64,000 nt of DNA from an uncultured Opitutaceae bacterium (lineage in GTDB: Bacteria > Verrucomicrobiota > Verrucomicrobiia > Opitutales > Opitutaceae): assembly GCA_937902925.1 (NCBI GenBank), contig CALFNN010000070.1, forward strand, positions 124,001 through 188,000, given 5' to 3'. The notes under the pieces were generated by a model. It was given only the letters and a program-made list of their open reading frames with translations, made no database searches and had not been told where the DNA came from. Positions 18,062-26,758 of the stretch are shown here, piece after piece; the stretch's first letter is position 1; each line of letters begins with the position of its first letter. Position numbers and translations under genes: made by a program.

Positions 18062-19927
18062 ATGAAATCAAATGCCCTGTCCTGCGCCATCCTGGCCGGT
18101 GTGCTCGCCCTGGCTCCCGCCCGCGCCCAATCCGACGCCTCCGCCGTCCCGCACCTCGAGAAACGCGACGGGATGACCAAGCTCATCGTCGACGGCCGGC
18201 CGTTCATCTGCGTCGCCGGCGAACTGACCAATACCGCCTCCTCGGATCGGGAAGGCACGAAGGCGGCCATCGCGCGACTGGCGGAGGCGAATCTCAACAC
18301 CATCCTGACGGTCGTGTCGTGGGACCTCGTCGAGCCCGAGGAAGGCCGGTTCGACTTCTCGATGATCGACTATCAGATCGAGGCCGCGCGCGCCGCCAAC
18401 GTGCGGCTCGTCCTCCTCTGGATGGCGAGCTGGAAGAACGGCCTGTCGCATTTCCCGCCGGCGTGGGTCAAGGCCAACCAGGATCGTTTCCCGCGCGTCG
18501 TAAACGGCGAGGGCCATTCGCTCGAGATCCTCTCGACGCTCAGCACCGCCAACCGCGACGCCGATGCGAAGGCCTTCGCGGCGGTCATGAAGCACATTCG
18601 CGAGGTCGATCGCGACCACACCGTCATCGCCATGCAAGTGGAGAACGAGGTCGGCGTGATGGGCAGCACGCGCGATTTCTGCGCGGCGGCCAACGCGGCG
18701 TTTGCCGGACCGGTCCCGCGGAAACTCACCGACTATCTCCAGAAAAACCGCGACCACCTGCTGCCCGAGTTGAAAAAAATCTGGGACGCCGCCGGCAACA
18801 AGACTTCCGGCACCTGGGAGGAAGTTTTTGGGCAGAACGTCCCGCGGCCCGCCAGCTTCCCGCCCGTGCCCAACAGCCCGGCCCGCTCCCCGCGGCCCGC
18901 CGACGCCGAACTGCTCACCCACACCGACGAGATTTTCATGGCGTGGAACTACTCCAGTTACATCGGCCATGTCGCCGAACAGGGCAAGAAGGCCTACCCG
19001 CTCCCGATGTATGTGAACACCTGGATCGTGCAGCCCAACGATCTCGGGCCCGGCGACTACCCGAGCGGCGGCCCCGAGCCGCTGGTGCACGACATCTGGC
19101 GCGCCGGGGCGCCGGCGATCGACATTCTCGCGCCCGACATCTATCTGCCGCAGTATACCCAGATCATCCAGACGTTCGCCCGCAACGGCAACCCCGCCTT
19201 CAATCCCGAGACCCGCCAGGACGCGAACATGTGCTGGAACGCCTTCACCCAGCTCGATCTCCTGTGCTATTCGCCGTTCGGGATCGATGGGCTGAGCCCC
19301 GACAGCCCGTTCGCGCGGTCCTACGGATTCATCAGCTCCGTCTCCGGCGCGCTCGCCGACGCGCAGGGCCGGCCGGACGCGATCAAGCTGATCCCACTCG
19401 AGCCGGGGCAAAATCCCGGCAAAGTCGAGCTGGGCCGCTACAGCTTTGATTTCACGCCCGTCGCCGGCCGCAGCGCGGGCGGTGGCGGCGGAGCGGCCCG
19501 CGGCACGCGTGGTTCGAGCACCGCGCCGGCCGCGGAGGGTGCGCGCAGTGGCGCGGGAACGCTCTCCTTTCTCGACTCGCCGTTCGTGCTCATCGTCAAC
19601 ACGGCACCGGACGAATATTATTTCGCGACCAACGGCTCCTATCCATTCCGCGTCTCGCCGAACAACATCCCCGGCGCCAACATTGCCGCCTCCGCCACGA
19701 TCGACCGCGGCGCGTTCAAGAACGGCCTCTGGGTCACGCAACGTCGCGTCAACGGCGACGACATCATGCGTGGCGGCTACGATGTCTCTGCCGCCGCCGC
19801 GAACCATCAGGCCGGCACCGTGATTCCGCTCGGCCCCCAACTCCGGCGCGGCGGCCCCGCCGCCACCGACACTCCGGCCCGGCCCGAGCCGACGGTGATG
19901 CGCATCACGTTTTATCACTACCGCTGA
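18062..19927 (+). CDS. secreted GH35-like glycosidase with DUF5597-type C-terminus (621 aa)
   Basis: Start at the ATG opening MKSNALSCAILAG; the signal peptide is cleaved near ARAQSD. The TIM-barrel part resembles beta-galactosidases of GH35/GH42 type: NLNTILTVVSWDLVEPEEG, then the acid/base region MQVENEVGVMG (Asn-Glu pair), and YPSGGPEPLVHDIW with DILAPDIYLPQY. The C-terminal part matches proteins annotated as DUF5597. A Gly/Ala/Ser/Arg-rich insertion sits near residues 470-505, similar in composition to the linkers of the two beta-helix proteins. Galactosidase activity is inferred. Confidence 0.8.
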   Translation: MKSNALSCAILAGVLALAPARAQSDASAVPHLEKRDGMTKLIVDGRPFICVAGELTNTASSDREGTKAAIARLAEANLNTILTVVSWDLVEPEEGRFDFSMIDYQIEAARAANVRLVLLWMASWKNGLSHFPPAWVKANQDRFPRVVNGEGHSLEILSTLSTANRDADAKAFAAVMKHIREVDRDHTVIAMQVENEVGVMGSTRDFCAAANAAFAGPVPRKLTDYLQKNRDHLLPELKKIWDAAGNKTSGTWEEVFGQNVPRPASFPPVPNSPARSPRPADAELLTHTDEIFMAWNYSSYIGHVAEQGKKAYPLPMYVNTWIVQPNDLGPGDYPSGGPEPLVHDIWRAGAPAIDILAPDIYLPQYTQIIQTFARNGNPAFNPETRQDANMCWNAFTQLDLLCYSPFGIDGLSPDSPFARSYGFISSVSGALADAQGRPDAIKLIPLEPGQNPGKVELGRYSFDFTPVAGRSAGGGGGAARGTRGSSTAPAAEGARSGAGTLSFLDSPFVLIVNTAPDEYYFATNGSYPFRVSPNNIPGANIAASATIDRGAFKNGLWVTQRRVNGDDIMRGGYDVSAAAANHQAGTVIPLGPQLRRGGPAATDTPARPEPTVMRITFYHYR

Positions 19928-19948
19928 AACAGATCTTGCACGAGCCAG

Positions 19949-19969
19949 AGCGGCCAAGCCGGGCTTTTT
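19949..19969 (+). terminator. possible weak Rho-independent terminator
   Basis: AGCGGCC and GCCGGGCT can form a short bulged stem followed directly by five T. It lies 22 bp after the glycosidase stop and before the ParB-like gene. The stem is weak, so termination may be partial. Confidence 0.3.
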
Positions 19970-20005
19970 GTTTGGAAGAAATCCCATTTAACTCCCACTC
20001 AACCC

Positions 20006-20980
20006 ATGCCGACCAAGAGCCTCCTGAAGCGCCTGCCTCCGAAAAAACGGCCAAAAAAGGCCAAGTCGAACACCCGCGGCTCGACCGCGGCGGAAACCGT
20101 GCTGTCGGAAATCTCGGGCGATACCCTCGCCACGAAGGCCGCGATCGAAAAGGCCGGCGGCATCGTGACTGGCCAGTATCTCGACCCGCTCGGGGCGCAG
20201 CCGCTGCTGCTCGCCGTGCTGCCGATCGACCAGGTCGAGCCCACGCCGTTTCAACGCGACGTGTCGGACTCGCATCACAAGCGGCTCGCCGGTGTTATCG
20301 ATCGCACCGGGATTTTCCTCGATCCGATCATCGCCATCACGGCGCCCAACGGCGGCTTCTGGACGCCCAACGGCGGCCACCGGCTCGCCGCGATGCGCCG
20401 CCTGGGCGCAAAGGCGATCACCGCGCTTGTCGTGCCGAAGCGCGAGGTCGCGTGGCAGATCCTCGCGCTCAACACCGAGAAGGCGCACAACCTGAAGGAC
20501 AAGTCGCTCGAGGTGATCCGCATCTTCCGCAACCTGCTCGAGGAGCGCGCGGACAAACCGGAAAAGGAGTTCGGGTATTATTTCGAGGAGGCGGCGTTCA
20601 TCACAATGGGCCTCTGCTACGAGCGGGCTCCTCGCTTCAGCGGCGGCGTGTATAATTCCTTTGTCCGGCGGCTGACGATGTTCAGCGAAGAATCGCTCGC
20701 GAAATCGCTGAAAGTCCATGAGCGACACGCCGCGATGCTGCTGGAACTCGACGCCAAGGTCTCCGAGGTGGTCGCGAAGCTGAAAGCGAAGGGGTTTGTC
20801 AGCCCGTATTTGAAGGCCTTTGTCGTCGGGCGCTCGAATCCGCTGCGGTTCATGAAGGAGCCGCCGGAACTCGAGGACTTGATGGCAACGATCCGCGGCA
20901 AGGTGGAGCGGTTCAACGTCGACAAGATCAAGCCGGAGGACATCACCGCCTCGGGCGGCGGGGCATCGGACGAGGAGTAG
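20006..20980 (+). CDS. orphan ParB/Srx-domain protein (324 aa)
   Basis: After a Lys/Arg-rich N-terminus (LPPKKRPKKAK, likely DNA- or RNA-contacting) comes a ParB N-terminal fold: LPIDQVEPTPFQR near residue 75 and the nucleotide-binding box NGGHRLAAMRRLGA near 123-136. No ParA neighbour and no obvious parS site are nearby, so chromosome partitioning is unlikely. It is better described as a ParB-like protein of unknown role. The acidic C-terminal tail ends SDEE. Confidence 0.8.
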   Translation: MPTKSLLKRLPPKKRPKKAKSNTRGSTAAETVLSEISGDTLATKAAIEKAGGIVTGQYLDPLGAQPLLLAVLPIDQVEPTPFQRDVSDSHHKRLAGVIDRTGIFLDPIIAITAPNGGFWTPNGGHRLAAMRRLGAKAITALVVPKREVAWQILALNTEKAHNLKDKSLEVIRIFRNLLEERADKPEKEFGYYFEEAAFITMGLCYERAPRFSGGVYNSFVRRLTMFSEESLAKSLKVHERHAAMLLELDAKVSEVVAKLKAKGFVSPYLKAFVVGRSNPLRFMKEPPELEDLMATIRGKVERFNVDKIKPEDITASGGGASDEE

Positions 20981-21142
20981 CCGGGCGAAGCACCCCCGCA
21001 GTTTAAAGCCGAAGGCTGGATCGACCGCGACGGGATGCCGGGCCTCCGCTGGTGCGGGCCGGCCACCGATGGATCGCAACTTTCTCCGGGTTCGATTGTA
21101 TCAACTGTCGTGACAGCCCCATCAGGCGTTGAGTCCCCTTGA

Positions 21143-21685
21143 ATGACCGACGACGAGATAATCCGGCAGGTCCTGGCGGGTGACCTCGATTGCTTCGGGC
21201 TGCTTGTCGAAAAATACCAAAAAAAAGTCGTCGGGATGATCTTCAACATGACGCGCGATCACCATTTGAGCGAAGACCTGGGACAAGAGGTGTTCGTGGC
21301 GGTTTATCGGAGCCTCGGGGCGTTCGATTCCGCGCGCAGCCGGTTCTCCACCTGGCTTTACCGGATCGCAAAAAACAAGACGCTGAATGCCCTCAAAAAA
21401 AAGCGACCCGTCTTTCTCCGCGACGTGCCGGATGCGGCCGGGCCGGGAGACGTGCGGCAGGAGGTGGCGACGGCCGAGCTGCACGCCGAATTCGACCGGA
21501 TTCTGGCCCGCATGCCGGTCCGGCAGCGGCTGGCCTTTGTGTGGGCGGAGATCGAGCAACTCTCCTATCAAGAGATCGCCGAAATCGAGGGCACGAGCGT
21601 CAGCTCCGTGAAATCCCTGATCAGCCGGGCGCGACAACACTTTCAGGAGGCAATCAGAGGGCAAAGGCCCGGCGCCTATGAATAA
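21143..21685 (+). CDS. ECF RNA polymerase sigma factor (180 aa)
   Basis: Typical two-domain ECF factor: region 2 (FGLLVEKYQKKVVGMIFNMT, LSEDLGQEVFVAVYRSL, STWLYRIAKNKTLNALKKK) and region 4 (RQRLAFVWAEIEQLSYQEIA, SSVKSLISRARQHF). Its 3' end overlaps the next gene by 8 bp. The neighbour is a small membrane protein, a common arrangement for sigma/anti-sigma pairs. Confidence 0.95.
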   Translation: MTDDEIIRQVLAGDLDCFGLLVEKYQKKVVGMIFNMTRDHHLSEDLGQEVFVAVYRSLGAFDSARSRFSTWLYRIAKNKTLNALKKKRPVFLRDVPDAAGPGDVRQEVATAELHAEFDRILARMPVRQRLAFVWAEIEQLSYQEIAEIEGTSVSSVKSLISRARQHFQEAIRGQRPGAYE

Positions 21686-21941
21686 TCGCGATGCCTACCA
21701 ATCATGGCTGGAAGCGCGCCGCCGCCTGGAGCCCTCCGCGGGATTCGAAAAGGGCGTGATGAAACAAATCTCGCCCCCGGGACCGGCGCCGCGGGCGGCG
21801 AAGCCGGGCCCTGAATTGTTCCAACGCTGGCTGGAGTGGGTGGCCCGCCACCCGCTCGTCAAAGCCGCACTGCTGGTGGTCGCCCTGCTCGCGGGCGCCG
21901 CCCGCCTGCTGGCGACATGGCAGATCATGCTGTCGTTTTGA
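21678..21941 (+). CDS. small single-pass membrane protein, candidate anti-sigma factor (87 aa)
   Basis: A soluble N-terminal part (MNNRDAYQSWLEARRRLEPS) is followed by one transmembrane helix (PLVKAALLVVALLAGAARLL). It overlaps the sigma gene by 8 bp and precedes signal peptidase I by 13 bp. Size and topology fit a minimal anti-sigma factor, but no zinc-binding or known anti-sigma motif is visible, so the role is inferred from position. Confidence 0.7.
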   Translation: MNNRDAYQSWLEARRRLEPSAGFEKGVMKQISPPGPAPRAAKPGPELFQRWLEWVARHPLVKAALLVVALLAGAARLLATWQIMLSF

Positions 21942-21954
21942 AAGGGCAAATTCC

Positions 21955-22875
21955 ATGGACACCTCGACCAAGAAAAGCACCAAACGGCACGCCTGGTTCG
22001 CCGCGCTGCTCGCGCTGTTGATGCCGGGCCTCGGCCAGCTGTATTGCGGAGCCGTCGTCAGGTGCTTCTGGCTGCTGGCGTTGACGAGTGCCGCCGGAAT
22101 ACTGGGAGTCCTCGCCCTTGTTCCCGGCGTGCATTTGAGTGGCGGGCTCGTTGTGTCGTGCTACGCGCTGTCACTGGCAGTCTACGCCATCGGGATTTTC
22201 GATGCCTTCTTCCTGGCCCGCCGGACCCGGACAGACTACGAACCGAAGGACTACAATCGCTGGTATGCCTACGTGCTGCTGGCCATGGCGGTTTCCGCCG
22301 GTCATGTCTTCGCGGCGCTTTACGTGCGCGACAATTGGTTGACGCCTTTCAAAATCCCGACCGCCTCGATGTATCCCACCATCTGGCAGGGCGACCAGTT
22401 TTTTGCGGACCGAGCGGCCTATCGGGACAAAGACCCAGCCGTGGGCGACATCGTGGTTTTTCAAAACCCCGACGACCGGAGGCAGTATTTTATCAAGCGC
22501 GTGGTCGCGCTCGGAGGAGACCGGGTGGAAATCCGCGATGGCGCGGTTTACATCAACGACCGCGAATTGCGCCGGGAGGAGATTCCGGCGCCGGCGCCCC
22601 GGCCGGAGCGGATGGGCGGCCCCGGAAAATATTTCTACGAATTCAACCGGGGCGCCAGCTATCGGATCCTCCTGACCGCACCCGCCAATTCGCGGCTGCG
22701 GAATTTTCCGCCGACGACGGTGCCGAGGCACCATTGCTTCGTGCTGGGAGACAATCGCGACGACAGCCTCGACAGTCGCAGCTATGGGGCCATTCCGACG
22801 GCGAGCATCATCGGCAGGGCGGACTTCATTTACGCGCTGCGCGAGAACTGGTCGAGGTTTGGCCGCTTGCGGTAA
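21955..22875 (+). CDS. lepB: signal peptidase I with extra N-terminal membrane domain (306 aa)
   Basis: Cleaves signal peptides from secreted proteins at the outer face of the inner membrane. Box B with the catalytic Ser reads FKIPTASMYPT (about residues 129-139), box D with the general-base Lys reads YFIKRVVALGGD, and box E reads VLGDNRDDSLDSRSYG. Before these lie about 125 residues with several transmembrane helices, beginning WFAALLALLMPGLGQLYCGA, which resembles the PGLGQLY membrane module found in other proteins and is not part of the standard enzyme. It is third in the sigma/small-membrane-protein operon. Confidence 0.93.
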   Translation: MDTSTKKSTKRHAWFAALLALLMPGLGQLYCGAVVRCFWLLALTSAAGILGVLALVPGVHLSGGLVVSCYALSLAVYAIGIFDAFFLARRTRTDYEPKDYNRWYAYVLLAMAVSAGHVFAALYVRDNWLTPFKIPTASMYPTIWQGDQFFADRAAYRDKDPAVGDIVVFQNPDDRRQYFIKRVVALGGDRVEIRDGAVYINDRELRREEIPAPAPRPERMGGPGKYFYEFNRGASYRILLTAPANSRLRNFPPTTVPRHHCFVLGDNRDDSLDSRSYGAIPTASIIGRADFIYALRENWSRFGRLR

Positions 22876-23224
22876 CCGCATCGGAGCGCTGGAAAATTGC
22901 CTTGCGTCGGTTATGATTCAGCTGACAGCTGGAGTCAGTCCGGTCAGCGATCAGATGCACGGTTGGGATCGTGATTTGAGTCCGACAGCGGGACAGTGAA
23001 GGCGCGGCGTCAGTAACGTCCGCGGTCAGCGAGAGCAGGGATCGATCGATCAGCGATTCAGGTTCGTTGCCAGGGTCCGATACTCAGTGCGACGGGCGTC
23101 GCACGGTCCGGGTTTCGAAGTCCCGGGGCGGCGCCACGCGCGGCGAATCGTGTCCAACCGTCAGCGGCAGGGAAGTCGAGTCCATCAACCTTAACCACCG
23201 ATCAAACGGCAGAAAGGAATTCCC
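22876..23224. other. 349-bp gene-free segment
   Basis: No coding frame with family similarity, no tRNA-like fold and no strong terminator was seen. It contains short repeats of CAGCGA and GGTCAG and a small inverted CAGCTGACAGCTG. The 3' end carries AAAGGA eight bases before the next start, a good ribosome binding site for the gene at 23225, so its promoter must lie here. Confidence 0.5.
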
Positions 23225-23698
23225 ATGAAACTCTCCCAAATCCTCCATCAACGTCCGGCGCTCCTGCGGCAGGCGCGGCTCACCTATCTCGCCTTCGCCT
23301 ATTGGAAGCTGGACGATTTCGCGACGCGGATCGCCCGGGCCCGCCTCCGGGGCAGGATCAACCTGAAGCAGGCGGCGCCGGATGCGGAGCGCTGCTGGGC
23401 CTCGCTCGTTGCATTGTCGGGCAACCAGTCGGTCATCGAGGAGCACTTCACCGACGAGGACATCATGGACCTCGCCGACCTGGTTGCGTTCGCGACGGGC
23501 GAGAGCAACCTCGACCTGACTTTCTCCATCGAACAACTGGCCGAACGCTTCGTCACGCCGCTCCGGCTCCAACTCGAGCAGGCCGGCGTGGTCATCGACC
23601 AACTGTCCGGGTCGATGGCCGAATCCAGCCGGGAAAACAGCCACGAAACCCCGCCCGGCGAACGCCGCCCGACGGGGCGCGACGGTCACTCGATATAA
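23225..23698 (+). CDS. hypothetical protein (157 aa)
   Basis: Not recognised. The first 130 residues are predicted mostly helical (RQARLTYLAFAYWKLDDFATR, IMDLADLVAFATGE) with an amphipathic pattern, and the last 30 are polar and probably disordered. No signal peptide, no transmembrane segment. A clear AAAGGA ribosome binding site supports expression. Its 3' end overlaps the convergent acetylesterase gene by 13 bp. Confidence 0.65.
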   Translation: MKLSQILHQRPALLRQARLTYLAFAYWKLDDFATRIARARLRGRINLKQAAPDAERCWASLVALSGNQSVIEEHFTDEDIMDLADLVAFATGESNLDLTFSIEQLAERFVTPLRLQLEQAGVVIDQLSGSMAESSRENSHETPPGERRPTGRDGHSI

Positions 23699-24471
23699 GG
23701 CGCCAGTTCCGGCACGACGCGCTTCAACTCATCGGCAACGACCCGGCCCATCGCCGCACTGCCGGCGGGATTGAAGTGCGTCTTGTCGAGGATGGTGACC
23801 TTGGGGTCGGCGGGATCGGGTTTCGGCAGGCCCCACGTCTCGCTCTCCTTGCGGCCGACCTTGAGATAGAGCTCCACCGCGCGCTCGTGCAGCTCCATCA
23901 GCGGGACCTTCTTCTCGGTCGCGACCTGCCGCATCGCCGCCACCTTGGGTGCGAGGTCGTCCTTGATTGTCCCGTCTTCCTGCCAGTAGCGGCGGCTGAC
24001 GGGGGTGACGAGGATCGGCTTGATGCCCGCGGCGCGCGCCTCGTCCACGAACTGCGCGAGGTTCTTCGCATAGGTTTCGTTGTTCATGACCGCGCCGTCG
24101 TTGTGGCCGAACTGGATCATCACGTAGTCGGGCTTGATCCGGAGGATGTCGGCCCACCGGCCGTCCTTGCGAAAGCTCGCGGTGGTGCGGCCGCCGCGGG
24201 AGCGGTTGATGACCTGGAGCTGCTTGTCGAGCCGGGCGCGGAACCCGGCCGCGTAGCCCTGACTGTAGGTCACCGTCGAATCGCCCGCGAGGCACAGCAC
24301 GATCTTGCCCGTGCGCGGCGTGTCCGGGCGGTCTTCCTGCTCGTTGAGCGAGCCCTTGGCGTATGCGAACGGCTGCGGGTCGACCGTCGCGCGGAGCGCC
24401 GGGCCGCCGGCAAGGATCAAGCCGAGCGCGGCGAGCACGGGGAAAACGCAACGTCGGAACCGGCCGCACAT
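23686..24471 (-). CDS. SGNH hydrolase, rhamnogalacturonan acetylesterase-like (261 aa)
   Basis: Signal peptide at residues about 1-27 (VFPVLAALGLILAGG). SGNH blocks: block I GDSTVTYSQGYA (nucleophile Ser), block II Gly in SRGGRTTASF, block III GHNDGAV (Asn), and block V DKTHFNPAG (Asp and His). The order and spacing fit carbohydrate esterase family 12, which removes acetyl groups from rhamnogalacturonan or related polymers. It belongs to the same functional theme as the GH106 and sulfatase genes downstream. Confidence 0.9.
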   Translation of the reverse strand: MCGRFRRCVFPVLAALGLILAGGPALRATVDPQPFAYAKGSLNEQEDRPDTPRTGKIVLCLAGDSTVTYSQGYAAGFRARLDKQLQVINRSRGGRTTASFRKDGRWADILRIKPDYVMIQFGHNDGAVMNNETYAKNLAQFVDEARAAGIKPILVTPVSRRYWQEDGTIKDDLAPKVAAMRQVATEKKVPLMELHERAVELYLKVGRKESETWGLPKPDPADPKVTILDKTHFNPAGSAAMGRVVADELKRVVPELAPYIE

Positions 24472-24480
24472 GCTATTAAA

Positions 24481-24849
24481 TTATCGCCGGTCTTCCGGCG
24501 CAGGAGCTGCCGGACGCTCGCCCTGCGATTCCACGTCGGGAATCTTCACCTTCAGCTTGTAGTCGGTGGAGGTGTCGGGCGCCTTGGCCATCTTCGCATC
24601 CGCATTTTCCCGCGGCGCAATGACTGGCATCCTCGAAACCCGCTTCGGCGGCGCGGCCACCGCCCGGAACGAAAAGCGAGTCAATGCGCCCGGTTGCCAC
24701 AGCCCGGCCGGCGGCACCTGACTGCCGCTCTGCACCAGCGACAGCGGCGGCAGTCCGATCTTCTGCCCGGGAAACGCCAGCGACGGCGGCTCGGCCGCGA
24801 CCGCGAAAGCCGGCGACAGGACCAGCAGGGCAAGGGAAAGCGGTTTCAT
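24481..24849 (-). CDS. small secreted protein, function unknown (122 aa)
   Basis: Signal peptide MKPLSLALLVLSPAFAVAA, then about 100 residues rich in Pro, Ala and Lys without a recognisable domain. It ends 9 bp before the acetylesterase start, so the two are probably co-transcribed. Not recognised; possibly an Opitutaceae-restricted protein. Confidence 0.6.
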   Translation of the reverse strand: MKPLSLALLVLSPAFAVAAEPPSLAFPGQKIGLPPLSLVQSGSQVPPAGLWQPGALTRFSFRAVAAPPKRVSRMPVIAPRENADAKMAKAPDTSTDYKLKVKIPDVESQGERPAAPAPEDRR

Positions 24850-25054
24850 GGATTTCCAGGGTTTGGGGATTACTTTCCGAGCGTTCGTCTGTCGCTTCGA
24901 CTAAGAGTTGGCCTATCAAATAAAGGTTCCGTTGCGATGGAGAACTTCGTTCCGCCCGCCCGATTCCGGGGCCCGCACCGAGGCCATGACCCGCGCGCAT
25001 TCTTGGCCAACCGATGCGGAGCCGAATCCCGGCGCGATGCTATGCTCGCCGCGT

Positions 25055-25390
25055 ATGAAGACGAAATTCGCGTTGATTCTCAGCCTCGGGGTCCTCGCCG
25101 CCGGGGTCCCGACCGTCCTCGCCGCCGACGCCAAGGCCAACTGGGACGAGCATTGTGCCAAATGCCACGGTGCCACCGGCAAGGCCGACACCAAGATGGG
25201 CGCCCGGCTGAAACTGAAGGACTACTCCGACGCCAAGGTCCAGGCGGCGCTTACCGACGAGATCATCGTCAAGGCGACCCTCGAGGGCGTGAAGGACGGC
25301 GACAAGGAGAAGATGAAGGCCTACGGCGACGTGCTCAGTGCCGACGGCGCCAAAGCCATCGTCGGACTCATCCGGAGCTTCAAGCAGTAG
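25055..25390 (+). CDS. class I c-type cytochrome (111 aa)
   Basis: Signal peptide (MKTKFALILSLGVLAAG, cleavage near VLAAD) then a single haem-attachment site CAKCH at about residues 34-38. The C-terminal helix MKAYGDVLSADGAKAIVGLI supplies the expected Met ligand region. A periplasmic electron carrier of the cytochrome c551/c552 size class. The frame is open farther upstream, but the signal peptide fixes the start. A terminator follows. Confidence 0.92.
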   Translation: MKTKFALILSLGVLAAGVPTVLAADAKANWDEHCAKCHGATGKADTKMGARLKLKDYSDAKVQAALTDEIIVKATLEGVKDGDKEKMKAYGDVLSADGAKAIVGLIRSFKQ

Positions 25391-25422
25391 TTCACCTCCT
25401 CCCACACCTTCACGGCGACGCA

Positions 25423-25455
25423 GGCCGCGCGTCTTCAACGACGCGCGGGCCTTTT
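25423..25455 (+). terminator. Rho-independent terminator of the cytochrome c gene
   Basis: GGCCGCGCGTC, loop TTCAAC, then GACGCGCG-GGCC with one bulged G, followed by TTTT on the + strand. It begins 32 bp after the cytochrome stop and ends at the stop of the convergent hydrolase gene. Confidence 0.65.
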
Positions 25456-26252
25456 CAGCTCCCGATTCCGGCGGGCGACTGCGCGTAGAGCACACTGAGG
25501 CAGGTCAGCCCCGCCTCGGCTTTCTGCAACTCGACGATCTCGATTCGCCGCACGTCGAGTCCGCGCGCCACCAGCGAATCCGCCGTGCGCCGCGCCGAGG
25601 CTGCCACGAGCACCCGGCCGTTGACCGGCAGCGTGTTCGCCGCCCACGGCTCGTCCGCCGGCACGGACAGGATCTCGTGGCCGTGAAACGCCGCGATATC
25701 GATCCATCGTGGATTCGCCACCAACAGTCCGGCGGCCGGTGCAGTGATCGCCGTCTTCAGATGCAGGCCGCCGTTCACCGCGACCGGCTGCACGGTGTAA
25801 CCGAACGGCGCGACGATCGCGACCAGCTGGCGGATGCCTTCGTCGTTGGTGCGGCGCGATCGCCCAACGAAAAGCGTGCGCTCGAGCCGGAGCACATCGC
25901 CGCCCTCCAACGTGCCCGGCGCACGAATCTCGAAGACGCGCCGGATTCGCGCGACTACGGGGGCGATCAACGCGGCCTCTGGTTCACGGCTGCGCACGCC
26001 CGGCCGGCCCAGGATGGCGCATTCGTCGAACACGACCGCGGGATCCTCGACGAACGTCGCGTCCGGCAAGTCGGGCGCTTCGGGGAGCACGCCGATGTCG
26101 ACGCCCGCCGCGCGCAACTCCCGCACATAGGCGTCATGCTGCGCGGCGGCCCGCGCCAGGTCGAACGGCTGGCGCGCGACATGCACCAGTTCGCAAGCGG
26201 CCAGCGAGCGGCTGATCGTGCGGACAAATCCGTGGGTGGCGGCGGCAAACAC
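25455..26252 (-). CDS. dimethylarginine dimethylaminohydrolase-like protein (265 aa)
   Basis: Guanidino-modifying-enzyme fold. Active-site blocks in order: LPDATFVEDPAVV (substrate-binding Glu/Asp), GTLEGGDVLRL, NGGLHLKTAIT (catalytic His) and EAGLTCLSVL (nucleophile Cys near the C-terminus). DDAH converts methylated arginines to citrulline; bacterial relatives may also act on other guanidino compounds. No ATG is available at the expected place, so the GTG before FAAATHGFVRT was chosen; a GTG at 26300 is an alternative. It lies 64 bp after the stop of the small secreted protein. Confidence 0.85.
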   Translation of the reverse strand: MFAAATHGFVRTISRSLAACELVHVARQPFDLARAAAQHDAYVRELRAAGVDIGVLPEAPDLPDATFVEDPAVVFDECAILGRPGVRSREPEAALIAPVVARIRRVFEIRAPGTLEGGDVLRLERTLFVGRSRRTNDEGIRQLVAIVAPFGYTVQPVAVNGGLHLKTAITAPAAGLLVANPRWIDIAAFHGHEILSVPADEPWAANTLPVNGRVLVAASARRTADSLVARGLDVRRIEIVELQKAEAGLTCLSVLYAQSPAGIGS

Positions 26253-26316
26253 GCGCCAACGCCAGCGCACTTCCGGTCCGACGGCAACGCCTGGCCGCAC
26301 ATCCCCGGAATAACGG

Positions 26317-26562
26317 CTACGGCTTCGGCGCGGCCGGCTCCGCCGGCGCCTGCCAGAAGGCGACGCGTCCATTCTCGAAAACGATGTAGCCGCCGCGATC
26401 GTAGATCCAGGTGACGAACTGCCCGCCGTGCCCGGAGCTGCCCACGAGTGGGGTTCCCACCAGCTTGATCACGCTCTGCGGGCCGAGCCCTTCCTTCACG
26501 TCCGACCATTCGGCGCGCGCGCAGGCGACGAAGAGCAACGCCAGCAGAATCATTCGCTTCAT
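26317..26562 (-). CDS. small secreted protein (81 aa)
   Basis: Signal peptide MKRMILLALLFVACARA, then one compact domain (VKEGLGPQSVIKLVGTPLVG, FVTWIYDRGGYIVFENG) with a Pro-rich tail. The pattern of a helix followed by a three-stranded sheet is reminiscent of BamE/SmpA-like repeats, in which a short protein tests for GTP-like turns, but this is only a resemblance. Function unknown. Confidence 0.65.
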   Translation of the reverse strand: MKRMILLALLFVACARAEWSDVKEGLGPQSVIKLVGTPLVGSSGHGGQFVTWIYDRGGYIVFENGRVAFWQAPAEPAAPKP

Positions 26563-26758
26563 GCCCGTTAAATCGCCACGGCGCGACGACCCGCCTCCGC
26601 GCGGATTGGCAATTCTTCGCGCACTTCTTGCCGGGGGAATCCACCCCAGCCGGCGGGAAGCGATGTCCGGACGGACCGCGTGCGTTTCCCAATCCGATCG
26701 GCCCGCTCGGAGATCGGGCCCTACCCTCGAACCCCGGCGTCTCGCGAGTCGGAGGTCT

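Noticed and set aside
20006-20980. Chromosome-partition locus or origin region
   Set aside because: No ParA, no parS-like repeats and no dnaA or gidB-type neighbours.
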